A stretch of DNA of 64,000 nt, taken from the NCBI GenBank assembly GCA_951812725.1, contig OX638330.1:5435405-5499404 (forward strand). The letters are read 5' to 3'. Below the pieces are notes generated by a model. It did no database searches. It saw only the letters and a program-made list of their open reading frames with translations, and had not been told where the DNA came from. How positions within the stretch are numbered: position 1 is the first letter of the stretch; each line of letters begins with the position of its first letter. The position numbers and the translations under genes are program-made. Shown here one piece after another: positions 56,601 through 64,000 of the stretch. This DNA comes from an uncultured Caldilineaceae bacterium. Its GTDB lineage: Bacteria > Chloroflexota > Anaerolineae > Caldilineales > Caldilineaceae.

Positions 56601-57153
56601 CAGGGCAAATCTTTATGTTTGGCCCCGATGACCAGGTTCCGTTGACATTTTGGGAAGGCTGTTGAGATAGACAAAACTGATTGATCCGCGAAGTCACGCG
56701 AAGGGTCGCGAAGAACACCTTTTTGTCCGCGGAGGGACGCGGAGAACACCTTTTTGATCCACGGAGGGCCACGGAGGGCCACGGAGGGCCACGGAGGGCC
56801 ACGGAGGACCACGGAGAACACCTTTTTGTCTGCGGAGGGACGCGGAGGGACCCTATAATGATTAGAAATAGCATCTTGCGCCGCAAGTAGATCGTTTACA
56901 AGGTTGAACGTGCTTTTGTAGTCAGAGAGCTTGGCCCGCTTTACCCTTTTTCTCTTCGCAAACAAGAGCGGGAAGATTTCCAATCAGACAGAGTAATACT
57001 TGAGGCACTGATTCTCTGTGCCGAAGATCTGACCATAAGGCCCGCAAAGCAATTCATGGGCTATGCGCTTTCCTTGCCCATTGACTCGCTTAGCAGACTC
57101 AACCTGTTGGCGATTAAGTTATACAAGTATCAGATCGTATTTCTTATGACGCT
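56601..57153. other. intergenic region, short repeats
   Basis: Contains CCGTTGACATTTTGGG (as at 39.11 kb), GGTGTTCTTCGCGG repeats (56690-56850) and a CCACGGAGGG decamer run. A possible short frame 56900-57100 could not be assigned. No toxin partner for the antitoxin gene was found. Confidence 0.4.
56759..56818. repeat. CCACGGAGGG tandem decamer
   Basis: About six tandem units of CCACGGAGGG, the last two slightly changed, inside a longer stretch of GGTGTTCT(C/T)-type repeats. Confidence 0.8.
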
Positions 57154-57387
57154 TCATGGCTGTCGGCGCGGCGGCGTAAGGTCATCGGTCCGTGCCTCAG
57201 GGGCGAGGAGCAGCTCCTTCAGGTCCGGCTTGGTCATCTGCTCCAGCCTCCGCCACTGCTCGATCGGAAGGAGCACAGCAGTTTCCACTCCACGCCTGGT
57301 CACGATCTGTGGCCCTTCGGCGAGCGTGGTATCCAGCAACTCGCTAAACTTCGACTTGGCATCCTGAACCGGCCATCTCCTGCTCAT
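57154..57387 (-). CDS. Phd/YefM-type antitoxin, orphan
   Basis: 77 residues. WPVQDAKSKFSELLDTTLAE then GPQIVTRRGVETAVLLPIEQ is the Phd/YefM DNA-binding antitoxin fold. The C-terminal toxin-binding tail is basic and Pro-rich. No RelE, Doc or PIN toxin lies at either side, so it appears orphan. Confidence 0.8.
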   Translation of the reverse strand: MSRRWPVQDAKSKFSELLDTTLAEGPQIVTRRGVETAVLLPIEQWRRLEQMTKPDLKELLLAPEARTDDLTPPRRQP

Positions 57388-57481
57388 GATTCACTCCATA
57401 TGCTATTAGTCTGCCTAGCTACCAGACAAAGTAAGATTGTTACCTGTGTCGAGTTGGCGAAAGGCTTGCGTGCATCCTTAC

Positions 57482-58420
57482 TCACTGTCCCTCCCTCTCA
57501 AAAGCTTCCCACAAACCCGTGACATCCGCCTCCTCCGCATCCCCGTCATGCACCACAAAGCGCACCGCAAAGTCCAGTACGTCCCCCTGCTTCAATGCAT
57601 ATCCCTTGCTCGCCATCGGATTCACCGTGAGCGTCCCCCAATCCGCCACGAACCAGGGGAACCCTTGCGCGCTCGGATACGGAAACAACGCCCCGCCCGC
57701 CCGGCTGCCGGCGGCGATGGTGCCTGAACAGTCGACCCAGTCGGACACCTGGCCGCTGATGGCGGCGGCCCCGGTGCGGCCTTCGGAATCGACCATGGTG
57801 GCGCCGCTGGTCACGCGCAGGGGCTCCGTCATACGCAGGCCGAAGTAGGCGTGGCGGGTCGGCCCGATGTGCAGGTCCCACTCGGCCGGGCGCAGCTGGG
57901 AGCGGACGTCGAACAGGTTGGCAACCTCGCCGGGCCGGATGTCGATCGTCCGCGTCTCGACCGCGAGCGTGCGCCGCTGCGGCGCGCCCCACTCGATCGG
58001 CCCCTGCCAGTGCAGCGTCTGCACCAGCCGCAGATGGTCGGCCGCTATCTCCTCCGCGTCTACGTCCACGCCCAGGATGCGGCCCGGGGCCCGCCCCTGG
58101 AAGATGTCGTTGACGTAGAAGTTATAGTTGGCCTCCTCCAGCGCGCCGCTGGAATACGGCAGATAGCAGTTGAAGTGGTCGGCGCCGATCCACAGGGAAT
58201 TGTGGTGCGGATGGTCGAGCGGCGACTCGCTGGTCACGGCAAAGCCGGCCGGCGTATAGACCGGGAACAGGTAGGCGCGAAACGCGCCCTGGCTCAGCGC
58301 GGTGAGGTACTTGCCCTGCCAGCGCACGTTCAGCCGGTGCGACTGCGCCCACGCTCCCTTCGGCAGCGCGACCTGGTCGCCTTCAAGCGAAAAATTATCC
58401 AGCCGGCTCTGATCGTCCAT
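57482..58420 (-). CDS. PmoA-like DUF6807 protein
   Basis: 312 residues. DHPHHNSLWIGADHFNCYLP is the landmark of the PmoA-like DUF6807 family, found in sugar and glycoside catabolic clusters, and misnamed after methane monooxygenase. The histidines suggest a metal or sugar site. It lies convergent to a DUF1801 gene. Its role with the Gfo/Idh genes downstream is only suggested by position. Confidence 0.82.
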   Translation of the reverse strand: MDDQSRLDNFSLEGDQVALPKGAWAQSHRLNVRWQGKYLTALSQGAFRAYLFPVYTPAGFAVTSESPLDHPHHNSLWIGADHFNCYLPYSSGALEEANYNFYVNDIFQGRAPGRILGVDVDAEEIAADHLRLVQTLHWQGPIEWGAPQRRTLAVETRTIDIRPGEVANLFDVRSQLRPAEWDLHIGPTRHAYFGLRMTEPLRVTSGATMVDSEGRTGAAAISGQVSDWVDCSGTIAAGSRAGGALFPYPSAQGFPWFVADWGTLTVNPMASKGYALKQGDVLDFAVRFVVHDGDAEEADVTGLWEAFEREGQ

Positions 58421-58720
58421 GGCTCTGCCTCCAATTCTCAGCTTTCTTCATCTGACTTCGTGCCCTTCGTGGATGACCAACTGTAACCGCTTGCTGCCGC
58501 CACAACAAACTATTGAATTCGGCCATGCACGCCCAGCACACGATCGGCACCCCAACAGACTTGCTCCCCACCCGCCCACTGATAAAATGGGGGAACGGCA
58601 GTGGTCAAAGGTCAGTGGTCAGGGACACCGGCGCCGTTCCATACTGGGCCGCGAAATGGTTATGGCTTTTTTGTTGCCAGAGGGCTAGAGACTGACAATT
58701 ATCCCGGAGGGAATCCGAAG
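58421..58720. other. intergenic region
   Basis: 300 bases between divergent genes. It contains CAGTGGTCAAAGGTCAGTGGTCAGG-like filler in pieces. No gene. Confidence 0.35.
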
Positions 58721-59179
58721 ATGCAGAGCGACGCTAAAACCCCAGAAGAATATTTGACCGAACTGGACCCCACCAGGCGCGAGGCCATCTCTGCCGTGCG
58801 CAGCGTTATCCTCGACAACCTGCCGGACGGTTACGAGGAAGTCATGCAGTACGGCATGATCTCCTACGTCGTGCCCAGCAGCGTAGTCCCAGAGACCTAC
58901 AACGGCCAGCAGCTGATGTACATTGCGCTCGCTTCACAGAAGCAGTACATGTCTCTCTACCTGACCTCCGTTTACACCGACGAATCGCTGTCGGACTGGT
59001 TCAAGGAGCGCTATCTCGCCAGCGGCAAGAAGATGAACATGGGCAAATCCTGCGTCCGTTTTCGTAAGCTCGAAGACCTGCCACTCGACCTGGTCGCCGA
59101 AGTCACCGCGCTGACACCGCTCGACAAGTTTGTCGAGGAGACCGAGTCCTACAGATCAGGTCAGAGCAGAAAGAAGTAG
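58721..59179 (+). CDS. DUF1801 / YdhG-like protein
   Basis: 152 residues. TPEEYLTELDPTRREAISAV, then EVMQYGMISYVVP and GKSCVRFRKLEDLPLDLVAE match the DUF1801 (YdhG/SHS2-like) family, sometimes linked to iron handling. Biochemical role unknown. ATG 58721 follows GGAGGGAATCCGAAG; the longer frame from 58601 is unlikely. Confidence 0.85.
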   Translation: MQSDAKTPEEYLTELDPTRREAISAVRSVILDNLPDGYEEVMQYGMISYVVPSSVVPETYNGQQLMYIALASQKQYMSLYLTSVYTDESLSDWFKERYLASGKKMNMGKSCVRFRKLEDLPLDLVAEVTALTPLDKFVEETESYRSGQSRKK

Positions 59180-59869
59180 ATTCCGCGCGTGGATCCCAAA
59201 ATGTCGGGCCTTTAGGATGTGCCCTTTCATCCGACGGAAAAGAGCCCAACGCACAGGAGTCGATCCGTCGTCTACAATTCTGTCCATCCCTTAAATTCCA
59301 ATAGTCACAGTTCAGACAGACGTTCGCGCTCTTGACGGGTGCATCTGGAACTGCAGGGGTTAGGGGGTAGCAGCTTTTAGTAGTTAGTTTTTGGTTGTTA
59401 GGTAGCTACTAAGCCACAGTACCTGACCAGCCAGTCATCCTTGGAAGCATTCAGGCTCTTGGTGACGGAACTGGTGTGCAGGCGTCGCCATTCTCGCCAG
59501 CCGACACGTTGCTAAGAATGCACACGGTCGGTGAGGGATGGTTTTGTAGGGGGGCGTTGCGGGGGCGCAGCCCCTGCACAAGGGAGGGCGCTTGCGCCCG
59601 ACCGCCCAGAACTGCAGTGGTCAGGGGTCGGTGGTCAGTGAATGGGCGATTTATCGGGGATGGATTTGAGGTCTGGACACGGTCTAGTCGTTGCCAGAGG
59701 TATAAGAGAGTTCACCCCCATTTTGGGATGCACCCCTGTCCTTGAAGCGACTTGTCTTTACCTATCAGATACCGCACAATTACTCCTGTCCAGTACACAC
59801 ATCTCTCCAGGTAGTTCACACAGCCAACACAACCGCGTCCGCGCGTAAATGCAGAAGGAGAAAGGCAGT
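59180..59869. other. intergenic region with truncated MITE
   Basis: About 690 bases. It includes filler TTAGTAGTTAGTTTTTGG, a right-truncated MITE copy and the leader of the Gfo/Idh gene. Confidence 0.5.
59402..59609 (+). mobile_element. IS66-type MITE, copy E, right-truncated
   Basis: Begins GTAGCTACTAAGCCACAG (one change from the standard left end) and runs through the GGGGGCGTTGCGGGGGCGCA core, but stops at GCCCGACCGCCC. The right 80 bases, including the right inverted end, are missing. No duplicate can be checked. Confidence 0.8.
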
Positions 59870-60898
59870 ATGACCAGTTCACACGATCAGCCCTTTGGCT
59901 GGGCCCTTATCGGTTGCGGCAGCGTCGGCAGAAGTCACTCCCGGTGGGCCGTCGGGACATCGGATATCGACGTGCACGCCTTCTGCGACATCAATGAAGA
60001 GGCCGCCAGCAGCTACTACGAACAGTTCGAAGGGCGCTACTACACGGCGGACGCGGACCGTATCTTCGCCGACGACAGTATCGAGATCGTCACCATCGCC
60101 ACCACGCACGGCACCCACGCCGAGCTGGCCCTGGCCGCGTTGGCGGCCGGCAAACACGTCTACCTCGAAAAGCCGATGGCCATGACCACGGCAGACTGTG
60201 TGCGCATCTACGAAGCGATGCAGGCGGCAGGCAAGAAGCTGATGATCAACTTCTCCATCCGCTTCTCCGGCGCCGCGCGCGCCATCAAGAGCCGCATCCA
60301 ACCGGCCATGGTGAGCCACGCCCAGGTCATGCTCGGCCGTGAAGACCTTAAGCGCTGGCAGTGGCTGCCTGAAATCGGCGGCGGCCTTATCTTCGACGTC
60401 GGCGTTCACCTGGCCGACCTGCTCTGCTGGATGCACGACTCGCCGCCGGTCGAGATCTCCGCCACCGGCGGCCAGGTGACCCATCCCGGCCAGCTCGCCT
60501 CGCCTGAGATCATCGACACCGTCGCCGCCACTATCCGCTTCGCCAACGGTTCGGTCGCCACCTATCTGATGAGCGACGCCGGCTTCAGCGAAAAGCTCAC
60601 CAAATGGTTTTCCACCTTTAACGACGGCCAGCAGAGCGCGGTTCTCGACGAACATTTCAGCCGCGCCACCATCACCACGCCCGATCCAGTCAGCGGTGAA
60701 CTGACCACCGAGTCGTTCTCTCCGCCTTTTATCGACCGCATGCCCCTGCTGGTCGATGCCATCCGCAACGATACCGATCCCTACGTGCCGGCCTATCCCG
60801 GCATCGTCGCCACACTGGTCCTCGAAAAGATCATCGAGTCGGTCCACACAGGACAGCCGCAGAAAGTTGAACTGCCTCCCCAAATAGCGCCCAAATAG
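59870..60898 (+). CDS. Gfo/Idh/MocA-family oxidoreductase
   Basis: 342 residues. Rossmann motif GWALIGCGSVGRSHSRW, EKPMAMTTADCVRIY, and the C-terminal alpha/beta domain with GGGLIFDVGVHLADLLCW, whose His/Asp fit the family. NAD(P)-dependent oxidation of a sugar or inositol derivative is likely. ATG 59870 follows AAGGAGAAAGGC; ATG 59849 lies in front of the ribosome-binding site. Another family member begins 33 bases after the stop. Confidence 0.88.
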   Translation: MTSSHDQPFGWALIGCGSVGRSHSRWAVGTSDIDVHAFCDINEEAASSYYEQFEGRYYTADADRIFADDSIEIVTIATTHGTHAELALAALAAGKHVYLEKPMAMTTADCVRIYEAMQAAGKKLMINFSIRFSGAARAIKSRIQPAMVSHAQVMLGREDLKRWQWLPEIGGGLIFDVGVHLADLLCWMHDSPPVEISATGGQVTHPGQLASPEIIDTVAATIRFANGSVATYLMSDAGFSEKLTKWFSTFNDGQQSAVLDEHFSRATITTPDPVSGELTTESFSPPFIDRMPLLVDAIRNDTDPYVPAYPGIVATLVLEKIIESVHTGQPQKVELPPQIAPK

Positions 60899-60931
60899 CG
60901 AAGCGGGTTCGACAACCCAGGAGCCACAAAC

Positions 60932-61930
60932 ATGACAGCAGTTCGTGTAGCCCAATACGGAACGAAACACGCCCACGCCGCGGGCAAGCTGCGCGCCATC
61001 ATCGACAGTCCCGACGTCGAGCTGGCCGGCGTTCTCGAGCCCGACGAGGAGCGGCGCCGGGCCATGGCCGCGGCCGACGGCCCCTATCAGAACGTCAACT
61101 GGTTCGGCAGCGAGAGCGAAATGCTCGACGACGACAGCATCGTTATGGTGGCGTCCGAAGGGCCCACCCACCACGGCCTCGACCAGACCGAGCGCTGCGT
61201 GCAGGCCGGCAAGCATGTCTGGTACGACAAACCGGCCGGCGACAACTGGCCGCAGTGGCAACGCACAATCGCCGCGGCTGAGAAGCAGGGGCTGACCGTC
61301 CAGATGGGCTATATGTTCCGCTATCACGCCGGCTTCCAGCAGATCGACGAGTGGGTGAAGTCCGGTTTTCTGGGGGACATCTTCGCGCTGCGCACGCGCA
61401 TCGGCACGGCGATGGACGAACAGGCGCGTCGGGACGTCAGCCGTCATCTTGGCGGCGTCTTTTACGAGCTCGGCTGCCACATGCTCGATCAGGTCGTCTG
61501 GCTGCTGGGCCGGCCGCAAAGGGTGACCGCATTCTTGCGCAACGAGACCGGCCTGGTCGAAGAATGTCCCGACAACACCCTTGGCGTCTTCGAATACGAA
61601 AGCGCGATGGCGCTCGTCGATACCTCGGCCATGGAGACGCGGCCCGCTGCGCGGCGCTTCGAGGTCTACGGCAGCCGCGGCAGCGCCATCATGGAGCCGC
61701 TCGAACCGGCGACGGAGATCCGGCTCTGCCTGACCGAGGCGCAGGGCGGTTACGATGAAGGGGATACAATGGTCCCCATTCAGGTCCAGACGCGCCAGGG
61801 GCTGTACGACCTGGAGCTAATTGATTTTCTGAAAACCATCCAGGGGAAACAGCCGGCTGCCCGCCCGTACTCACACGAGCTCCTCGTGCAGGAAACGCTC
61901 CTGCGCGCGACCGGCGAAATCGGGGAATAA
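60932..61930 (+). CDS. Gfo/Idh/MocA-family oxidoreductase, second
   Basis: 332 residues. The N-terminus VAQYGTKHAHAAGKLRAI replaces the usual G-x-G-x-x-G with an unusual Tyr-Gly-Thr-Lys-His, so cofactor binding may differ. DKPAGDNWPQWQ and the C-terminal GGVFYELGCHMLDQVVWLLG are normal. Likely works with the preceding oxidoreductase on the same substrate. A strong hairpin follows. Confidence 0.85.
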   Translation: MTAVRVAQYGTKHAHAAGKLRAIIDSPDVELAGVLEPDEERRRAMAAADGPYQNVNWFGSESEMLDDDSIVMVASEGPTHHGLDQTERCVQAGKHVWYDKPAGDNWPQWQRTIAAAEKQGLTVQMGYMFRYHAGFQQIDEWVKSGFLGDIFALRTRIGTAMDEQARRDVSRHLGGVFYELGCHMLDQVVWLLGRPQRVTAFLRNETGLVEECPDNTLGVFEYESAMALVDTSAMETRPAARRFEVYGSRGSAIMEPLEPATEIRLCLTEAQGGYDEGDTMVPIQVQTRQGLYDLELIDFLKTIQGKQPAARPYSHELLVQETLLRATGEIGE

Positions 61931-61936
61931 AAAAAA

Positions 61937-61968
61937 AGAGGAGTGAGGGACTCTCTCCTCACTCCTCT
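61937..61968 (-). terminator. bidirectional hairpin terminator
   Basis: Perfect 12-bp stem AGAGGAGTGAGG / CCTCACTCCTCT. On the - strand it is followed by a run of T (from the A9 stretch on the + strand), serving the PhyH gene and possibly also the oxidoreductase genes. Confidence 0.8.
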
Positions 61969-62014
61969 ATACTCTTTCCTCGCTGTTCAATCTCTCCTCA
62001 CTTCTCTTTACTCT

Positions 62015-62908
62015 CTACTCGCCCTCCGGCCACATCTGCGGCCAGTACGGCCCCGCGAAAGGCGCGCCCTTCTGCGCGTTCGGGCCCAGGAAGACCAGGT
62101 TGGGATGCTGCTGCCGCCCGGGCAGATAGCTGGTGTCGCCCGGCATCATATGTGAGATCAGGCACATGCGCGGTTCCCAGGTCAGGTTGGGGCCGGAGCC
62201 GTGCAGCGTCAGCGCGTGGTGGAAGCTCACCTGGCCCGCCTGCATGATGCAGGGCTCGTCCAGCCAGTCGCCGCTGATGTCCTGGTTGGCAAAGCGGGAC
62301 TGCAGGCCGTCCAGATCCTTGTGGCCGAACGTGTCGCTGTCCTCCAGCAGTCCCCATTTGTGCGAGCCGACGATCGTGCGCATGCCGCCGTTCGTCAGGT
62401 CGGTGTCCTGCAGCGCGATCCAGGCCGTACACATATTCGACGTGCTCGACGACTTCCAGTGGCCGTAGTCCTGGTGCCAGCCGATGTTGCCGGCCGTCTC
62501 GTCCTTGCCGTCCGGGCCGATGCCCGGCTTGTAGACGGCCTGGTCATGCCACAGGCGCACTGTGTCGACACCCATAAAGCGAGCGCCGATGGCGCCGAGC
62601 AGCGGGCTCGTGGTCACGTTGCGGATCGTGTTGCTCAGCCAGAACGCGTTGCACTGCTGGCGCACGTCCGGCGAGCCCGGCTCGACCGCGCGGGCGCCGT
62701 ACTGGGACGGGATCTCCGAATCGTGCTCGCCGTCCCACATGCGCTCCTGCGCCTCACGCATTTCGGCGATCTGTTCATCGCTGTACAGCTTGGGGCTGAC
62801 CCAATAGCCGCGCTCGCGGTACTCGGCGAGTACGTCAGGGGTGATCAGCTCATCGATGTTGACGCCGGCGACGATCATCGCCGGCTGTGTGGTAGTCGCT
62901 TGTGTCAT
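62015..62908 (-). CDS. phytanoyl-CoA dioxygenase (PhyH) family protein
   Basis: 297 residues. The iron ligands are in GWHQDYGHW (H-x-D) and in SFHHALTLHGSGPN. Fe(II)/2-oxoglutarate-dependent oxygenase of the PhyH family. Substrate unknown. ATG 62908 is nine bases after GGAGGG; ATG 62917 is directly on the Shine-Dalgarno site, so I prefer the second. It is followed upstream by sugar ABC permease genes in the same direction, so part of one operon. Confidence 0.88.
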   Translation of the reverse strand: MTQATTTQPAMIVAGVNIDELITPDVLAEYRERGYWVSPKLYSDEQIAEMREAQERMWDGEHDSEIPSQYGARAVEPGSPDVRQQCNAFWLSNTIRNVTTSPLLGAIGARFMGVDTVRLWHDQAVYKPGIGPDGKDETAGNIGWHQDYGHWKSSSTSNMCTAWIALQDTDLTNGGMRTIVGSHKWGLLEDSDTFGHKDLDGLQSRFANQDISGDWLDEPCIMQAGQVSFHHALTLHGSGPNLTWEPRMCLISHMMPGDTSYLPGRQQHPNLVFLGPNAQKGAPFAGPYWPQMWPEGE

Positions 62909-62956
62909 GCTTCGCATCCCTCCATAGTATCAGGCCGTCGCGGGCCCTTCCGATGC

Positions 62957-63805
62957 CTATCCCTTCACCGCGCCCAGCGTAAGCCCCTTGATCAGATTCT
63001 GCTGCACCAGCATCACCAGCAGGGTGGGCGGCAGGACCGCGACGGTTGCGGTGGCCATGATGTCGCCCCACTCGACGTCCCGTTCTCCTAGAAAGCCGGA
63101 AAGAAAGACCGGCAGCGTCGTTGTGCCGGGGCCGCCAAGCAGCAGCGCAAACAGGAACTCGTTCCAGGCGAGCAGAGCCGCGAAGACGGCGGTCGCTGCC
63201 AGCCCTGGCGCGATCAGCGGCAGTATGACGCGGCCCATTGCCTGCAGACGCGATGCCCCGTCGATCCACGCCGCTTCTTCCAATTCGATCGGCACCTCTT
63301 CAAAAAAGCTCTTGAGCATCCATACCGTAAAAGGCAGGTTGAAAACGGTAAAAATTAGTATCAGACCGATGTGCGTATTGCGCAATTTGAGCGAGTTGAA
63401 GAGCAGGTAAAGGGGCACGATGAAAACGATCGGGGGCATCATGCGGGCGATGATCAGCGAGAAGCTCATCACCATCGATCCTTTGAAACGGAAGCGGGCA
63501 AAAGCGTAGGCCGCCCACGCGCCCAAAACGAGCGAAAAAAGGACGGTCGTTCCCGTGATGATGAGACTGTTTTGTACCACCTTCAAGAACTTGGGGTCGG
63601 TAAAACTGCTGATATAGTACTGGAGCGTAGGCCAAAAAATCCATTTGGGCGGAATCGAAAACGTGTCCACCCGGGTCTTGAAGGAAGTGGTCACCATCCA
63701 ATAGATGGGGAAAAAATAGAAGATCCAGACGGCCGCCACCACAAAGAACATGGCGACATTCCGTATCCGTTTGAGGTTGTTTGCGTGCATGGCTGACTGT
63801 CTCAT
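62957..63805 (-). CDS. carbohydrate ABC transporter permease (MalG-like)
   Basis: 282 residues, six membrane helices. The EAA loop EEAAWIDGASRLQAMGRVIL then PLIAPGL contacts the ATPase. The start is ATG 63805 or 63790. The other permease ends 44 bases before it, and PhyH follows after about 50 bases, so these genes are probably co-transcribed. The sugar is unknown. Confidence 0.92.
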   Translation of the reverse strand: MRQSAMHANNLKRIRNVAMFFVVAAVWIFYFFPIYWMVTTSFKTRVDTFSIPPKWIFWPTLQYYISSFTDPKFLKVVQNSLIITGTTVLFSLVLGAWAAYAFARFRFKGSMVMSFSLIIARMMPPIVFIVPLYLLFNSLKLRNTHIGLILIFTVFNLPFTVWMLKSFFEEVPIELEEAAWIDGASRLQAMGRVILPLIAPGLAATAVFAALLAWNEFLFALLLGGPGTTTLPVFLSGFLGERDVEWGDIMATATVAVLPPTLLVMLVQQNLIKGLTLGAVKG

Positions 63806-63848
63806 AGGATACCAAGTTCAAGTTGTCAAGAGGCCGCGAATCTGCCGG

Positions 63849-64000
63849 TTACTCCTCGGTAAGCTGGACTTCTGCCTGGCGCATGACCAACATACGCAGA
63901 TAGAAGATGCAGATGATGAGCGTAGCGATCATCAGCAGGATCGACGCGGCCGAGGTGAAGCCCAGTTTGAAGTGGCGGAATCCCCAGCGATAGATAAACA
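63849..64000 (-). CDS. sugar ABC transporter permease (MalF-like), C-terminal end
   Basis: Only the last 50 codons are in the window. The end reads RWGFRHFKLGFTSAASILLM followed by a membrane segment and MRQAEVQLTEE. Typical of the partner permease (MalF/UgpA-like). Confidence 0.8.
   Translation of the reverse strand, partial: FIYRWGFRHFKLGFTSAASILLMIATLIICIFYLRMLVMRQAEVQLTEE

Noticed and set aside
59879..61519. 546-codon - strand frame opposite two Gfo/Idh genes
   Set aside because: Spans two real genes and the gap between them; no motif.

Overview
The window looks like a chromosomal contig of a Chloroflexota bacterium, most like Caldilineae. This is inferred, not proven. The pointers are high GC with C-ending codons in the core genes, a guanylate kinase with a GVGKDT P-loop, a fused NuoCD, a DarA-type c-di-AMP receptor, a sucrase/ferredoxin-like protein, GfoIdh/PhyH/sugar-ABC clusters, and many small intergenic repeats. 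I see no rRNA, tRNA or CRISPR array.

Layout. 1-4 kb: the end of an AAA ATPase gene, then a low-GC toxin-antitoxin cassette (DarT-type ADP-ribosyltransferase, its NADAR antitoxin, and a small RAMA-like protein) lying between two diverged direct repeats. 4.3-24.9 kb: housekeeping genes, mostly on the + strand (DprA-like, GNAT, R3H ATPase, thymidylate kinase, a giant YfhO/GT-C membrane protein, c-di-AMP receptor, guanylate kinase, rhomboid, MFS, sucrase/ferredoxin-like). FmdB-type and heterodisulfide-reductase-like genes lie on the - strand. 25-36 kb: an iron-type substrate-binding lipoprotein, then - strand genes for a Mrp ATPase, an FAD oxidoreductase, a small Cys protein, a UPF0173 hydrolase, and a partial complex I cluster nuoB-nuoCD-nuoI with an IS982 element inserted between nuoCD and nuoI.

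36-52 kb is a defence and toxin-antitoxin island. It holds a YhcG/DUF1016 nuclease gene cut in two by a miniature transposon, about 3.2 kb of non-coding nested repeats, and a three-gene operon: PLD-SNF2 helicase, Eco57I-like adenine methylase, and a DUF3644 protein with a HEPN-like R-x4-H motif. Two DUF4160/DUF2442-XRE modules follow (one has lost its first gene), with a degenerate VapB and nucleotidyltransferase remnant between them. 52-64 kb: a solute-binding lipoprotein, a kinase-receiver-DNA-binding fusion, an orphan Phd antitoxin, and a sugar-catabolism region (PmoA/DUF6807-like, DUF1801, two Gfo/Idh/MocA oxidoreductases, PhyH dioxygenase, two sugar ABC permeases).

The strongest new observation is a family of non-autonomous elements of about 285-293 bp. 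They have GTAACTACT-type inverted ends and 8-bp target duplications, which fits IS66-driven MITEs. Four are near-intact, one is truncated and two are relics. One copy splits yhcG; removing it and one 8-bp duplicate restores the reading frame exactly. The strongest candidate for an undescribed system is the helicase/methylase/DUF3644 operon, together with the decamer-containing repeat array directly upstream of it.
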